From Cinnamomum chago (taxonomy: Eukaryota > Streptophyta > Magnoliopsida > Laurales > Lauraceae): 64,000 nt of DNA. The position numbers were made by a program, and so were the translations under genes. Each line of letters opens with the position of its first letter. Positions within the stretch are counted from its first letter, which is position 1. Below are positions 10,371 to 22,990 of this stretch, in pieces. Under the pieces are notes generated by a model, which was not told the DNA's origin, did no database searches, and saw only the letters and a list, made by a program, of their open reading frames with translations. The stretch is taken from positions 33,770,501-33,834,500 of the forward strand of contig CP142453.1 in NCBI GenBank assembly GCA_038049695.1. The letters are read 5' to 3'.

Positions 10371-13300
10371 TTATCTAGGTTCCACAAGAAGGACCTCTTC
10401 AACAATATTCTTAGTATCCACAAACTCTAGGTACTCTTTCAATCTCTGCCCATTCACTTGGAAGGTGCTACCATCTTGTGGATTCCAAAGTTCAACTGCA
10501 CCGTGGGAATGGACTATCTGAACGACATAGGGTCCTGACCACCGAGACTTTAGCTTGCCTGGGAATAAGTGTAATCTGGAATTATATAGCAAAACTTTCT
10601 GGCCAAGATGGAACTCTTCTGTTAGAATTCTCTTATCATGAAACATTTTGGTCCTGGCCTTATAACTCCTCACAGATTCATATGATTCATTCCTCATTTC
10701 CTCCAATTCAGCAAGCTGAAGTTTCCGTTGGACCCCAGCCTTTTCTAAGTCAAAGTTTAGACGCTTGATCGCCCAATATGCTCGATGTTCTAGCTCAACC
10801 GGCAAGTGGAATGCCTTGCCGAAGACCAACCTGTACAGAGACATTCCGATAGGTGTCTTAAAGGCTGTCCGATATGCCCACAGTGCATCGTGTAAACGCA
10901 GAGACCAGTCTTTCCGATTTGGATTGACTGTCTTCTCCAGGATGTTCTTGATCTCACGATTGGAAATTTCTACTTGCCCGCTAGTCTGGGGATGGTATGG
11001 TGTGGCAACTTTGTGTGTGATGTGGTACTTCCCCATTAAAGCTTGAAATACTTGGTTGCAAAAGTGCTTACCACCGTCGCTGATGATTGCACGGGGTATA
11101 CCAAAGCGAGCGAAAACTTGGTTTTTCAAAAATTCAACCACAACCTTGTGGTCATTGGTCTTGCAAGGAATGACCTCTATCCATTTAGACACATAATCAA
11201 CCGCAACAAGAATATACTGATAACCAAAAGAAACGGGAAATGGTCCCATGAAGTCTATACCCCAAACGTCAAACAACTCAACGATCAAGATAGGTTGTTG
11301 GGGCATTTCATTCCTCTTAGAGATCCTCCCCAATCGTTGACACCGGTCACAATTCTTACAGTGCTCATGTGCATCCTTGAAAAGGGTAGGCCAAATAAAT
11401 CCAGATTGCAGCACCTTTGCTGCTGTCTTTTTACCAGAAAAATGTCCCCCGCAAGCATGGTTATGACAGAATTCAAGTATGCTCTTCTGGTCCATCTCGG
11501 GTACACACCTCCTAATGATTTGGTCAGGGCATTGTTTAAATAAATAGGGATCATCCCAAAAATAGTATTTAGCCCTAGACAATAAGCAGAATTGGTCATT
11601 TTTTGACCAATTGCTCGGTGTTTTCCCGGTCACCAGATAGTTAACTATATCTGCATACCAAGTGGTTTTAATATCAATCAACAACAATTGCTCATCTGGG
11701 AAGGTTTCTAAAATCGGATAGTCACTAGAGGAATTTACAATCAAACGCGAAACATGGTCAGCTACCACGTTTTCAGACCCTTTTTTATCCCGTATCTCAA
11801 GATCAAATTCTTGCAAAAGTAGTATCCACCTGATCAGCCGAGCTTTGGCATCTTTCTTGCTCAACAAATATTTCAATGCGGCATGATCAGTGAAGACAAT
11901 GACTTTTGACCCTATGAGATAGGATCTGAACTTATCCAACGCAAAGACGACAGCCAGCAATTCCTTCTCAGTGGTGGTATAGTTAAGTTGTGCGCCGTTA
12001 AGGGTCCTACTAGCATAGTAGATGACGTGAGGCAATTTGTCTATCCTTTGTCCCAGTACCGCTCCAAGAGCATAATTAGAGGCATCGCACATCAATTCAA
12101 AAGGTTTCGTCCAATCGGGAGGACGGATAATGGGTGCAGATGTCAACTCTTGTTTCAAACGATCAAATGATTCTAAACATGTAGCAGAAAAATCAAAATT
12201 AGCATTCTTTGCCAAGAGATCACAGAGAGGGCGAACAATTTTGCTGAAGTCCTTGATAAAGCGCCGATAGAAGCCTGCATGGCCCAAAAAGGCTCTCACT
12301 TCTCGCACAGTTTTAGGAGGGGGCAGGTTCACAATCAAGTCGACCTTGGCTTTATCTACTTCAATGCCCTTACTCGACACAATATGACCCAAAACAATGC
12401 CCGATTTGACCATAAAATGACACTTCTCCCAATTCAAGACCAGGTTCTTTTCCTTACATCTTTGTAATACCAGGGTCAAATGGTGTAGACAACTATCAAA
12501 ACTCGAGCCAAAAATAGAGAAGTCATCCATGAAGACTTCCAAAAATCTCTCCACCATGTCTGAGAAAATGCTCAACATACACCTTTGAAAAGTCGCAGGT
12601 GCGTTGCACAGGCCAAACGGCATACGCCTGTAGGCAAATGTGCCAAAAGGACAGGTGAAGGTTGTCTTCTCTTGGTCCTCGGGGGAGATATGGATCTGGT
12701 TATATCCTGAATAACCATCCAAGAAGCAATAGAAAGCATGGCCGGCTAATCTTTCCAACATCTGATCAATGAAGGGTAATGGAAAGTGGTCCTTCCTGGT
12801 TATTGAATTCAATTTTCTGTAATCAATACAGACTCTCCAACCTGTTTGAACACGGGTTGGGACCAGTTCATTGTCCTTGTTGGCGACAACGGTTACGCCA
12901 GATTTCTTGGGTACTACTTGGACAGGACTCACCCATTGACTGTCAGAAATCGGGTAGATAATGCCAGCGTCTAAAAGCTTGATTACTTCTCCCCTCACTA
13001 CTTCCTTTAGGACCGGATTCAGTCGCCTCTGTGGTTCACGAGATGGTTTGGCACCTTCTTCCAGATGAATCTGGTGCATAACTATAGAGGGAATGATTCC
13101 TTTAATGTCCGAGATGGTCCAACCTAGGGCACTCTGATGGTCTTTCAGCACATCCAGTAATTTCTTTTCCTGCTCTTCCTCAAGGTCTGAGGCAATAATT
13201 ACTGGGTTGCTAGCAGAGGGCCCCAAGTAGGCATACTTTAAATTCTCGGGTAATGGTTTTAATTCTGACTTGGGTGGCTCAACAATAATTGATTCCTTTT

Positions 13301-16037
13301 TTACCTTAGATTCAGAGGTGGATGTAAAGATAGGCTCAATTTTCTGCTTCCATTGGCTAACATCCATTGGCTGGGCCGAATCCAATAATGCATTAACTTT
13401 GCATATGGACCCGTCGATGTCTACGTTGGCATTGAAGTGAGCCAGACATTCCTCCAGCGGATCTGTGTAACATGATGATTGCACTATTTGATCAACTAAT
13501 GTGTCAATCATGTTTACTTCCTCATCATCATCTAGGTCTGATGTTTGGAGTCCGTTACGAAAAACATTCAACTCCAACTTCATGTTCCCGAAACTAAGTG
13601 TCACAACCCCATTCCTGCATCTAATCACTGCATCTGATGTTGTAAGGAACGGTCGACCAAGAATGATAGGAATATGTCGGTCGGGGGCTGCCACTGGTTC
13701 GGTATCTAGAACCACAAAATCAACTGGAAAATAAAAATCCTTAACTTTTACGATCACATCTTCAACCACACCTTTTGGATACTTGACTGACCTATCAGCA
13801 AGACAAAGGGTAATATCAGTCTTCTTCAGCTCTCCCAGGCCTAACTGCGTGTACACGGAGTATGGCAGTAAATTCACGCTTGCCCCGAGATCAAGGAGAC
13901 ACCTCTCCATGACGGAGTCTCCTATCTGAATGGTAATGGTAGGGCAGCCAGGGTCTTTGTATTTAGGTGCAATGGTCTGCTGGATCAACCCTGATGCTTG
14001 GGCTGCCATCACAGCGGTTCTGGGTACTGTTGTTTTCCGCTTGACAGTGGTCAGGTCTTTCAAAAACTTGGAGTAGGAAGGAATTTGCTTTATGGCATCA
14101 AGGAGGGGTATGTTTATTTGGACATTTTTGAAAACTTCTAAGATTCCCTCAAAGTGATCCTTCTTCCTAGTCTCTTTTAATCGGTGTGGGAATGGTGCCC
14201 TAGGTACCCCTTCTGAGGATGATGGGTCAACTACAATGGGCTTCTGAATCTGCTCTCTTTGTGGGTCTCCTCTTGGTATGGATTCTCCTCTCTCTTTCAC
14301 TTTTTCTCTTTCTGCATTCTCTTTCAAATCTTTCTTCACATTATCTCTCTCGGGTTGGACAACTTTCTTCGAACTCTCTGGTTTTCCTAAAAAAATCTTC
14401 TCTCTTTGATCCTCTTCAGGCATCTCAACTCTATTGTCAACAGTCTTTCCTGATCTCAGTGTATGGATCGCCTGCACATGCTCATTACTCTCTACCGAAC
14501 ACTGGCCTCTAGGCTGATTGGGTTGTCCTTTTGGATTAGGAATGGTTTGGCTCGGGAATTGACCCTTTTCTCTCTCAGACAACTGTAAGGTGAGCTGACC
14601 TAATTGGGCCTCTAGTTTTGCAATGGACTGGTTCTGGGCCTGGTTAGTCTGCTCTTGGATTTGAATGAATTTGGTCAACAGGTTCTCTAGATGAGAGGAT
14701 TGCTGAGGGGCTTGTGCTGGTGTAGAGTAGTTAGGCATCTGATCTGGGACTAGTGCCCTACATTGGTTCTGTGGTTGGAACTGATTCTGCTGTATGGCTT
14801 GCTGAGGATGAGAAACTATGGGATGACTAGTTTGAGCAAGTTGCTGGTATTGCTGCCTAGGATACTGCGGTTGGAATCCGGGCTGACCTCCTTGGGACTG
14901 AATAGGCTCGGCTTGACAGTACGAGAAATTGGGGTGAAACCTATTGTCTGGGTGGTAGGTCTGACTGAAAGTGTTAACAGTTTGTTTCCGAAAGTTTCCG
15001 TAGGAATTCAGCGCATTGGCTTGCTCGGCCTTGACAAATGGTAGACTAGGGCAACTCTCAACCATGTGCTCACAACTATCACATAACACACAAACATGAT
15101 GCGGTTCGCCCATACTTCTCAAGGTGGGCTCATGTTGCTGAGGGGTGGGTTGGCATGACATTACAGACATAGATCCTATCTTTTTGCTCAAATTTTCCAC
15201 TCCCTGAACTAAACTAGTCATCACATTTTTCAACTCAGGGTCTTGTTTGATGTTGTACATTCCAGGCTTCTGGATCCCTATCTCATCTCTCTCTAAGTCT
15301 TTCCTACTACTGCTCCGGTTTTGTGAATTTTCTGCAAGCTTGACAAGGAATTCGTATGCTTGATCAGCAGTTTGATTCATGAATTCTCCTTTATGCATTG
15401 ATTCAATCAAGATACGCTGGGGATTTGTAAGACCTCTATAAAAGAAATGTATCAACTCTCCTTTGTCAATCCCATGATGTGGGCATTTGATTAATAGGTC
15501 ATGAAATCTCTCCCAGGTTTCGGAAAACTCCTCCTCGAGTCGTCCCCTAAAGTTCCTGGTGGCACTCCTAAACTGCTCAGTTTTACTTATTGGGAAAAAT
15601 TTGGACATAAACTTTTTCACAAGCTCATCCCAGGTGGTAATGGAGTTTGGAGTCAAGGAATTCAGCCAAGCGGCTGCATGATCTTCTAGTGAGAGGGGAA
15701 ACAACCTAAGCTTCACAGCTTCACTATTCAAATTTTGATTCTTAAACGTGTGGTAGATGGTCAGAAATTTGTTCACATGAATATAGGGCTGCTCACACTC
15801 AGATCCATGGAATTTTGGTAACATGTTGATGGTGGCGGGCCGGATCTCAAATTGGTTCGCATTATTTTCTGGCAAAACTATACAACTAGGTGAAGTGGAT
15901 GAAAATGGTGCAAATAGTTCATTAAGGGTCCTTTGCTGAGGGTTTTGGGCAGCCATTGTGGGTACTATGGGTGGGGCGGGTAAAGCAAGGTAATCAATCC
16001 TCACTAATCGGCCTTGATCACGTATCCACACTTGCAT
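10371..16037 (-). CDS. Gag-pol polyprotein, Athila-like gypsy element
   Basis: A single frame of 1888 residues from the first ATG; a second ATG at 15956 ([10 protein letters not shown]) may be the true gag start. A gag domain covers about residues 80-215. A CX2CX4HX4C zinc knuckle lies at 316-329. The aspartic protease has DLGAS at 716 (the plant variant of DS/TG) and ILGRPF later. The reverse transcriptase has FMDD at 1169-1172 in place of YxDD. RNase H shows D1318, E1358 and D1384. The integrase has an HHCC zinc finger (H1527, H1532, C1563, C1566) and DDE residues D1595, D1654 and E1690 with D-35-E spacing. No stop or frameshift interrupts it. The product copies the element RNA into DNA in a cytoplasmic particle and integrates it in the nucleus. 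Confidence 0.95.
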   Translation of the reverse strand: MQVWIRDQGRLVRIDYLALPAPPIVPTMAAQNPQQRTLNELFAPFSSTSPSCIVLPENNANQFEIRPATINMLPKFHGSECEQPYIHVNKFLTIYHTFKNQNLNSEAVKLRLFPLSLEDHAAAWLNSLTPNSITTWDELVKKFMSKFFPISKTEQFRSATRNFRGRLEEEFSETWERFHDLLIKCPHHGIDKGELIHFFYRGLTNPQRILIESMHKGEFMNQTADQAYEFLVKLAENSQNRSSSRKDLERDEIGIQKPGMYNIKQDPELKNVMTSLVQGVENLSKKIGSMSVMSCQPTPQQHEPTLRSMGEPHHVCVLCDSCEHMVESCPSLPFVKAEQANALNSYGNFRKQTVNTFSQTYHPDNRFHPNFSYCQAEPIQSQGGQPGFQPQYPRQQYQQLAQTSHPIVSHPQQAIQQNQFQPQNQCRALVPDQMPNYSTPAQAPQQSSHLENLLTKFIQIQEQTNQAQNQSIAKLEAQLGQLTLQLSEREKGQFPSQTIPNPKGQPNQPRGQCSVESNEHVQAIHTLRSGKTVDNRVEMPEEDQREKIFLGKPESSKKVVQPERDNVKKDLKENAEREKVKERGESIPRGDPQREQIQKPIVVDPSSSEGVPRAPFPHRLKETRKKDHFEGILEVFKNVQINIPLLDAIKQIPSYSKFLKDLTTVKRKTTVPRTAVMAAQASGLIQQTIAPKYKDPGCPTITIQIGDSVMERCLLDLGASVNLLPYSVYTQLGLGELKKTDITLCLADRSVKYPKGVVEDVIVKVKDFYFPVDFVVLDTEPVAAPDRHIPIILGRPFLTTSDAVIRCRNGVVTLSFGNMKLELNVFRNGLQTSDLDDDEEVNMIDTLVDQIVQSSCYTDPLEECLAHFNANVDIDGSICKVNALLDSAQPMDVSQWKQKIEPIFTSTSESKVKKESIIVEPPKSELKPLPENLKYAYLGPSASNPVIIASDLEEEQEKKLLDVLKDHQSALGWTISDIKGIIPSIVMHQIHLEEGAKPSREPQRRLNPVLKEVVRGEVIKLLDAGIIYPISDSQWVSPVQVVPKKSGVTVVANKDNELVPTRVQTGWRVCIDYRKLNSITRKDHFPLPFIDQMLERLAGHAFYCFLDGYSGYNQIHISPEDQEKTTFTCPFGTFAYRRMPFGLCNAPATFQRCMLSIFSDMVERFLEVFMDDFSIFGSSFDSCLHHLTLVLQRCKEKNLVLNWEKCHFMVKSGIVLGHIVSSKGIEVDKAKVDLIVNLPPPKTVREVRAFLGHAGFYRRFIKDFSKIVRPLCDLLAKNANFDFSATCLESFDRLKQELTSAPIIRPPDWTKPFELMCDASNYALGAVLGQRIDKLPHVIYYASRTLNGAQLNYTTTEKELLAVVFALDKFRSYLIGSKVIVFTDHAALKYLLSKKDAKARLIRWILLLQEFDLEIRDKKGSENVVADHVSRLIVNSSSDYPILETFPDEQLLLIDIKTTWYADIVNYLVTGKTPSNWSKNDQFCLLSRAKYYFWDDPYLFKQCPDQIIRRCVPEMDQKSILEFCHNHACGGHFSGKKTAAKVLQSGFIWPTLFKDAHEHCKNCDRCQRLGRISKRNEMPQQPILIVELFDVWGIDFMGPFPVSFGYQYILVAVDYVSKWIEVIPCKTNDHKVVVEFLKNQVFARFGIPRAIISDGGKHFCNQVFQALMGKYHITHKVATPYHPQTSGQVEISNREIKNILEKTVNPNRKDWSLRLHDALWAYRTAFKTPIGMSLYRLVFGKAFHLPVELEHRAYWAIKRLNFDLEKAGVQRKLQLAELEEMRNESYESVRSYKARTKMFHDKRILTEEFHLGQKVLLYNSRLHLFPGKLKSRWSGPYVVQIVHSHGAVELWNPQDGSTFQVNGQRLKEYLEFVDTKNIVEEVLLVEPR

Positions 16038-17149
16038 ACAACTGCGATTAACCCAGTAATGCAATGGTCCGCTTAATGAAATGAATGCAACACAACAAAA
16101 AGTTCGAAAACTAAATGAAAAGCTAAACTAAACTAAGGTTACCTAAAAGAATTCTAGACAACTCCTAACTGTGAAGATGACACTCTGGCCTTCAACCTGA
16201 ACCTATGAAACGAAAATTCTGGCCAGTTAACCCCCAGGTAGATGGTGGGATCACGACGCTCTAGGCGAAGGCTCCTCTTAAAAACCAACTCCTCGAACAA
16301 CAAAGTTGTCTCCCTATTTGGCAAGATGGTGCCAAGGGACAAGGTTTGCTTAGGCACCAGAAATTCCACCAAGGCACACAATTGGCACAACCACAATGGT
16401 CTTCCCTAGTGAGCTCGTAACCTAAGGTCACGTTTTTACTCAATTTTATTATGGTTTATTGGTTCTAAACTAAGTGAGAATTAAAATGAAATCCTAAGGG
16501 CAAGAAAACGGTGATGAAATCCGAATCCTTATCTTGTTAGGGTAATTTGCCCTTTACTAGTAGTGTACCAAATTACAAGTGTATTTGGAAAAATTACACT
16601 ATAAAGCAAGGAGCAACCAACAAAGTAAACCCGCTTGCAAGGGATTCGCAGGGGTTAGGAAATGCAAACCTCCTGATTTATTTCGGGGGACGAATCGGTT
16701 GTTGTCGACTCACACCACGGACACCAATTTCCGTGTACGAATGTGAGGGGCCGCGACGGTATAGTCCAACCGTCCTCCTTCCCTACAAGTAATTTATTGC
16801 AATTCTACTTAAACAACTAACTACTTAAAGCAAGTAAAGTGTGTTAAGTAAAGTAAATGGGTCACGGGCCGACCCGCAACCAAAATTATTACAAGTTTGA
16901 TAATAAGTACCTAATACAACCAACTAAGAAAGTAAATAAATGTCTAAATTAATCCTAAACTAGGAAGCAAATAAAATCTTCAAGTTCTCCAATGCACTTT
17001 TCCACTTTCCTTCACTCCAATTGAGAAATTTCCTACAAAACAAACACAAATAATGTGTAGAATCCGCAAGGAAAATAAAGGAAAGATAAAAAGTACACTA
17101 AGCTAAAAATTAGTTCAACTCTATGAAATTTAAAGCTTTCCAATGCCTT
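16038..17149 (-). other. Athila 5' leader
   Basis: About 1.1 kb of untranslated internal sequence between the primer binding site and gag. It contains only short chance frames. Confidence 0.6.
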
Positions 17150-17167
17150 TCCCCGGCAACGGCGCTA
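17150..17167 (-). promoter_or_regulatory. Primer binding site, tRNA-Asp type
   Basis: Sense-strand TAGCGCCGTTGCCGGGGA lies six bases inside the 5' LTR end. It matches the tRNA-Asp-type primer site typical of Athila elements except for one base near its start. Confidence 0.85.
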
Positions 17168-17173
17168 AGAACT

Positions 17174-18987
17174 TGATCGACACTTAGATGTGTAACGCTT
17201 AACCGCAAGACTACGGTGTCGTCAAGTAGTAAAGGACTAAAGAGTCCGGATTATCGATCCCACGAGGAGAGGATGGAACAAGCAATGAATCCAATAAATG
17301 TAGAATTGAACTAAGGTAAAGCTAATATAGACAAATGAAGCGAATAATTAAAACTAATAAACTATGCAATGTAAACAACTAATTAACAATCTAAGGTATG
17401 AAATTAACAAAATCTAAGCTAATCTAACAAACTACACTAAACTAGTGGATGGATGAATGGTGGTGGAAATGGAAGATTTATATGAAGATGTGGTGTGAAA
17501 TGTGTAGGGTTTTAAAACAAGTGATTTGAAATGTGGATGTAACAATCTAAAAGTGAAAATAACAAATAAAACAAGGATTTAAGTTAACAACAATAAAAAG
17601 AAGAGATTAGGCAATCCAAAATCCACTAAGTATGAAATTAATTCAACCAATGCATGTTCTAATATTTCAACTCCCAAATCTACAATCCAATTAGCAATCT
17701 CTTGCCTAATTGGGTTGGATGATATAACAATGAAGATCAAAGTAAAGAAAACAAAAGGCCAAGATTCTAAACCATAACCTAACTACCCTAACACTAATCA
17801 TCAAAATCAAGCTACAAAAGATCAAAGATAAAGGCTCTAGAGCATGCTATGTGAGAGAACTTAATCCAACTACAAAGCATCAATTGAGATTATCCAAGCA
17901 TCAAGTGTAGAGATAGAGCATGAAAATCGAGAGAGATTAGTGCAATTAGATCTAAGATCTATTAATCAATGAAGGCAAAAGTAAGGAATTTGAACTAAAA
18001 CATGCATATAATTGAACTAATCACATTACTTAGCTTCAAAATGAGAACCTAATCCAAGAGCTTTAGCCACTAAACATCAAGAAAGAGCTCCAAATCTTCA
18101 TTAATGATTTTCAAATACACACTCTCTCTCTAGATTAGTTACAAAGAAGCTCCTAATTACAATCTAAGAGTAAAAATAAAATTGCAAGAAGACTAACTTG
18201 CCAAAAGATCCCCCTCACTCTACAAAAACATTCTAATTTATAGAAACATTAAAGACATTTGATTGGCTCATTTCATTTCACAAGGATTGCTTCCATTTGA
18301 TTAGTTGTAACTTGAAGGCTTTTGATTGGCTTATTTGCTTTCACATGGATTGCTTGAATTCAACTTGGAGGCTTTTCATTGGCTCTTTTGTTTTCACATG
18401 GATAACTTCAATTTGATTGGTTGCAACAAACTTTCCTTCCAAAAGCATATGTGCCTTTTGCTTTATGTGGTCCTTCAACTTGGAGGCTTTTGATTGGCTC
18501 ATATCCTTTCACATGGGATTGGCTCATATCCTTTCACATGGAGAGGTGAGTTGGATGGAAAAGAAATAATAATATGCAATTGTTAGGATTTGAACCCATA
18601 ACCTATTCCATACCAACTCAAGCTCCAACCAATACACCAACCAATCCTTTGTGCTAGAAAATGACTTCTTTTATTCATAAAGTCTTCTCCTCTTATTTTG
18701 GAATTCTTCAACACTTCCTAAGATTTCTTCATGTAATTTCTTTATTGAAATCTCTTCTTGATGGCTTGGGACACTAGCCGGAATGTTAGGATAGTCATGG
18801 GGTCCACCTACACAAGAGAAATTCATAAAAATGTGCTACAAATAATCGGATTTATACATGATAATCCGATAATCCGTTAATGTGATAGAATGATAAAATC
18901 TCTGTGTAAAGCAAATGATATGCATATGAGATGTTGATAAAACTCGGACTAATGAGGGGTAAAATATGCAATATTTAACACTCATCA
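17174..18987 (-). repeat. 5' LTR of the Athila-like element
   Basis: 1814 bp, TGATCGACAC...ACTCATCA on the plus strand. It is the partner of 6707-8541. It supplies the promoter of the element and ends at the duplicated GAGGG. Confidence 0.95.
18235..18246 (-). promoter_or_regulatory. TATA box of the 5' LTR
   Basis: Minus-strand TCTATAAATTA downstream of the CCAAT array at 18258-18541. It would start genomic RNA near 18205. Confidence 0.65.
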
Positions 18988-18992
18988 GAGGG
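18988..18992. repeat. Target-site duplication GAGGG (right)
   Basis: Matches 6702-6706 exactly. Confidence 0.9.
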
Positions 18993-19500
18993 TATCTTCT
19001 AATGGTAGTCCATGAGTCCTTTTAAATAGTCTTTAGGACGTGCTTAAAGTTGCCTAAGATGATTAGGACTAAAACGAGCAGTTTTGGTGCAAATAGAAAT
19101 AGGTTTCTAATTTTTGTAGAGCCATGCCACCTCGTCCGCTCGAGCGGGTTATGGCACACTCGAGCGGGCCAACATTCTTTCTGGTGTTTGACTGCTTTTT
19201 GTACGAGATACGCTCGAGCGGGATCATGCGTGCTCAAGCAGGCCCTTATTCTATTGATCCAGAAATTCGGCACTTCTTTTCTATCAAGACTTTCTTCTTC
19301 TAAATCTTTCAGACTTCTTTTTCTCCCTTCAGCATTCTTCTTACTCTGTCTGAATTCTTACTTGAGCCCTTCCAGTCTTCTATCTTCATATTAGAATTAC
19401 AATCCTTTTCTAATAATAAAAGTTTACAACTTAATTAACCAAGAGTTTTATCCAACCCATGAATTAGCTAACAATAAAAAAAACCTAACAAAATATATTG
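18993..19500 (-). mobile_element. Right part of a split LTR-like sequence
   Basis: Continuation of the host of the Athila insertion (see 6225-6706). On the minus strand it has a TATA-like box, ACTATTTAAAAGGAC, at about 19017-19031. About 105-220 bp upstream of that lies a cluster of CTCGAG palindromes. The layout resembles an LTR U3 region, but its ends were not found. Confidence 0.45.
19136..19240. repeat. CGCTCGAGCG palindrome cluster
   Basis: A perfect 12-bp palindrome CCGCTCGAGCGG at 19136-19147 is followed by ACTCGAGCGGG at 19158-19168, CGCTCGAGCGGG at 19211-19222 and a decayed GCTCAAGCAGG near 19232. Confidence 0.85.
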
Positions 19501-19589
19501 TTATTGAAACATTAGTGGCTTAGGAAAAGTGTTGGAATATTTATATATTTGGATTCTTTCGAGATAACAATGGGGAATTTGCATTATTA

Positions 19590-19790
19590 AATTTTGAGGA
19601 TTTTATGAGAAAAAACCTTTGATGGTCTGTATACGAAAAAGGACCCCATAGTTCGAACCATCAAAAAAAAAAAAAAAAAAAAAAAAACCTCCCACTAGAT
19701 TTCTTTCTTTCTTTTTTTCCTTTTTTACTTGTTTATCCTGAGTAATGATGTTGTCGCCCAAATACAAATGACAACATCATCATTCTTCAT
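19590..19790. repeat. Terminus of a long-TIR (MULE-like) family
   Basis: GAGGATTTTATGAGAAAAAACC, then a segment reading TATACGAAAAAGGACCCCATAG, then GAGTAATGATGTTGTCGCCC. The same order of words is found at both ends of the element 46982-48251. A poly-A tract of about 26 bases sits inside. No partner end with matching target duplication was found. Confidence 0.5.
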
Positions 19791-20038
19791 CTTCTACATA
19801 AGTCATGTTCCAAATTCTTCCCCATTCCCAAGTCTCAAGTTTTCAGTCATATGTTGTCTTCTTTTTGTTTAGCGTTTTCCTTCATTATGAAAACAAGGAA
19901 AAATCAGATCTGAGTCTTTTCATGGAAAAAGAAAAATAAAGAAATATTTGTGATTCCGTCCTTTCCAAAATGGTTTCGTTATTGTTAAACGACGCCTCAT
20001 GATACCTATATCCATAGAGAATGCTAGGTGCTATCAAT

Positions 20039-21320
20039 CTGTCACAACCCAAGCCCGAGATCAGAGTCATTAGGGCTAAACCCCGGGTCACGATGATAAT
20101 CATACTTACTCCCGTAAACTCGAATTAACCGAAGTTAAGACGAAATCCACAAGGGAGCTTGCATACGCACCTGTCAATGTACAACTGTGCGGAACTATAT
20201 AGATATATACATTGACAACCATTTAATAAAACTAATCAAGTCCTTTACTTTGAAAAGGAAAGTTCAATATACAAGAACGTCAACCACTGTATATTCAAAA
20301 TACAATGCAGGGGACATCATTTACCATACCCAAAATGAATATAGTTAAAAAATTTCTACAAAGTTTCCAAAATATCTTAATGTATCCGCTCTCAGATCAT
20401 GTCCATTCAATTAAACCTCCTTGAGGTATCGGATGGGCCTCCTCCGCTGGCGGTACGGTCTCTGCGGAACCGGCACAGGTAACTGGGCTTGTAATATCAA
20501 CAGTAATACCGTGAACACGACGGTTCAACAAGATATACATAGATCTATGACATGTTTACGATTCTTGACAATTCACTCCTTTAACAGTTCTAAATAATCG
20601 ATGATTAGTATATACAAATGATAATGACAATAACATTGGCAACTATAATAGTATTGGTTTCAACTCACATTGATTTCATTCATTACATTAAGAATTTATT
20701 AATGACTTATCAATAAGACTCGTCAGTCTAATATATGACTTTTCAGTCTATGACCTTTCGGTCCAATACGGTGGGATCTCCCAGTGTCTGGATCAGAGAT
20801 CACTGGTATCACCACGGAGCTCCGGACCAAATCCATCTACTGCAGTAGGATTATTCATTCATTAATTCAGTGTTACACTCTTCAGTTCCGTATAGTTCTC
20901 TACGAGTTTGGGAACCTACTATGTGGTGTCAGCCTTTTAACTCAAATCCTCTATCAAACTTTACTCCAATTCTAAACAATTATCATTGAGTGAAACATTA
21001 GTTATCAATGCACGTATTACTGTTGATGATAGTACTTAGTTGAACTTGTGCATTATGATAACATTAACATTAACCTCTATACTTTAGCTCTCTAATTCAG
21101 AAGGTTCAATCTGCATTTGTGTTTCTCAGAACTTTTCAGTTGTCCAGGTCGACCTAGACAAGGCTCGGTCGACCCCCCTCTCTGTGTACCCGGTCGACCT
21201 GGCCAAGGCTCGGTCGACCGGCAGTTGTAAGCAATAAAGAGTGAACAATGTTTTAGTCAGGTTCCAGAGAACCTGACCCTGTGTGCTCGGTCGACCGCGC
21301 CATGTACTCGGTCGACCGCA
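20039..21320 (-). mobile_element. Degenerate LTR-like sequence, minus orientation
   Basis: Read on the minus strand it ends ...GGGTTGTGACA at 20039, a common ending of plant gypsy LTRs. It shares the order of landmarks with the plus-strand block ending at 27037: palindrome cluster, a CCGTGGTGATACCAG-like stretch, then GAGGAGGC-rich wording, then ...GTGACA. No coding frame is present. The upstream end is not defined. Confidence 0.45.
21147..21317. repeat. GGTCGACC palindrome cluster (six copies)
   Basis: GGTCGACC occurs at 21147, 21167, 21192, 21212, 21289 and 21310, mostly as CTCGGTCGACCG. The first four form two near-copies of a pair joined by an AAGGCT-containing spacer. Confidence 0.9.
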
Positions 21321-21612
21321 TACAATACGAAGACAGAACTTCATTTCTGTAACTGCAGTGAACTGGGTCTAAATCCAATTCACTTCTTCCTTGAACTTGA
21401 TATGAACCTGATATACCATCAAATCATGGAAACTACAAGTTGAAAGTCCGGGGATCTGAACCCTAGAGGGGGGGTGAATAGGGTGAGCTTCAATTATGAC
21501 CAATTTTAACCAATTTTAACTTCTTTAAATTAAACTAGTCACAAGTGGTGATTAAGTAAATAAATGCGAAAACTTACAAAAACAATTACCACAAAGCATA
21601 CACCATCACACA

Positions 21613-21624
21613 AGGATTTATAGT
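21613..21624 (-). promoter_or_regulatory. Second TATA-like motif
   Basis: Minus-strand CACTATAAATCC inside the LTR-like block, after the GGATGTAGGC stretch. Whether it acts as a promoter is unknown. Confidence 0.3.
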
Positions 21625-22789
21625 GCTTCGGCCTCAATGCCTACATCCACTACCGGCTTGTGAACCAGCACCCCACCGGATTTCCACTATTTATGCTTTT
21701 CAATAGACTAAGCAATAACCTTTACAATGATATTTTTCAAGGCTTAACATCAACCTATTACACTATGTTTTTCTTAGGCTAAGCAATAACCTCTTCAACC
21801 AAAATGTTGGTTATCTCTCTAAGTAGTGTCTATAATACACTTGATGGAGATACAATTTAGCTCAATACAATGCCTCTTAATTAGGCAGATAGGAAAGTGA
21901 AAATATTTTTCACACACACACACACTATGGATGCAAAGATGAATGCACAATGTGTATGTATGATGTCCTCAATCATTTTTAAAATGAAAGCTTATAAATG
22001 TATGCCTAAGGCTTTTGAAAGTTTTAGCTCATAAAAACATTTATGATTGAGGAAATAATGTTAATTACATGTTAAAAATAACTTGTAAAAGATATACATA
22101 TGTATTCCAAACAAGTTGTGAAAATCTAAGAACAAAACATGTGATGCATAGGGATGTCAATCAAATTAACATTGTAGCTCAATATGTGTATGCTATAAGC
22201 ATAAAACATAAAAATAGATTTGATTGAAATTAGGGGACAAATCATATGTAATTATAAATTCAACTTGAAAATGATATACCTATCAATGCAAAGCAAGTTG
22301 TGAAACTTTAAAACAAAAGTACATATGATTTGTAAAGAAGTTGAATCCAAAACATAAGATAGATTTGAAAGTGATTTTCTTATGATGAAAAACAACATCC
22401 AAAAATTCAACCAAGTATAGGAATCATGTTACATATAATTTCAAAGATGTTTTCATTAACATGATTTACTTAGATTTACCAATTTAAGTACTACTTGGAT
22501 TGAATCAAGGTGATGCATCCAAAACAATAGATCAATTCAAAACATAAACATGTTAAGGACACAACAAATCATAGTTTATCATGTTACAAAAGGTTTACCA
22601 AAAATAAAGCAAAGCATGAAAACACATGATTAAGAAAAGTAAAGCTTACTTAGATATTTAACTTCATTAATCCAAGTTTTAGCTTTCCTAATGACCCATT
22701 TCATCCCTTAGCTCATTCCCCTTTGATTGGCCTCAAAACATCTCAAGGAGGGCCTTAAAATTGCTAACTTTTGGGAAATGAATGAACTA

Positions 22790-22800
22790 GTATTTATAGC
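22790..22800 (-). promoter_or_regulatory. TATA box of the LTR-like block
   Basis: Minus-strand GGCTATAAATACTAG, 27-180 bp downstream (in sense) of the GGTCGACC cluster. Confidence 0.5.
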
Positions 22801-22826
22801 CAAAAACAGCCCAACGGCTAGTCCCC

Positions 22827-22990
22827 GGTCGACCCCATGACCCCCGGGTCAACCTGGCCTTCACAACGGTCATAAAACTAACCGTTTGACAGGAGCCCCA
22901 ACGGCTCTTTACCCGGTCGGCCCGCAGTGGGCTCGGTCGACCGGCCCACCTGTTGGGCCGGTCGACCGAGCCCACTGCGAGTCGACCTGG
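22827..22990. repeat. GGTCGACC cluster with a perfect 26-bp hairpin
   Basis: GGTCGACC lies at 22827, 22935 and 22960. Positions 22923-22948 and 22954-22979 are exact inverted copies (26 bp each) around the loop CCTGT. Related half-sites (CGGTCGGCC, GAGTCGACC) flank it. Confidence 0.9.

Larger units (their letters stand above)
6707..18987 (-). mobile_element. Athila-like Ty3/gypsy LTR retrotransposon, full length
   Basis: A 12.3-kb element on the minus strand. Its two LTRs are about 1.8 kb and nearly identical, start TGAT and end ATCA, and are flanked by the 5-bp duplication GAGGG. It has a tRNA-Asp-type primer binding site, a polypurine tract and one uninterrupted gag-pol frame. The domain order protease, RT, RNase H, integrase and the lack of a chromodomain place it in the Tat/Athila branch. 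By eye I count roughly 15-20 substitutions or small indels between LTRs, so insertion was recent. The intact frame means it may still be autonomous. Confidence 0.95.

Noticed and set aside
10478..15689. Plus-strand frames of 60-166 codons across the Athila element
   Set aside because: They are antisense shadows of the intact minus-strand gag-pol frame.
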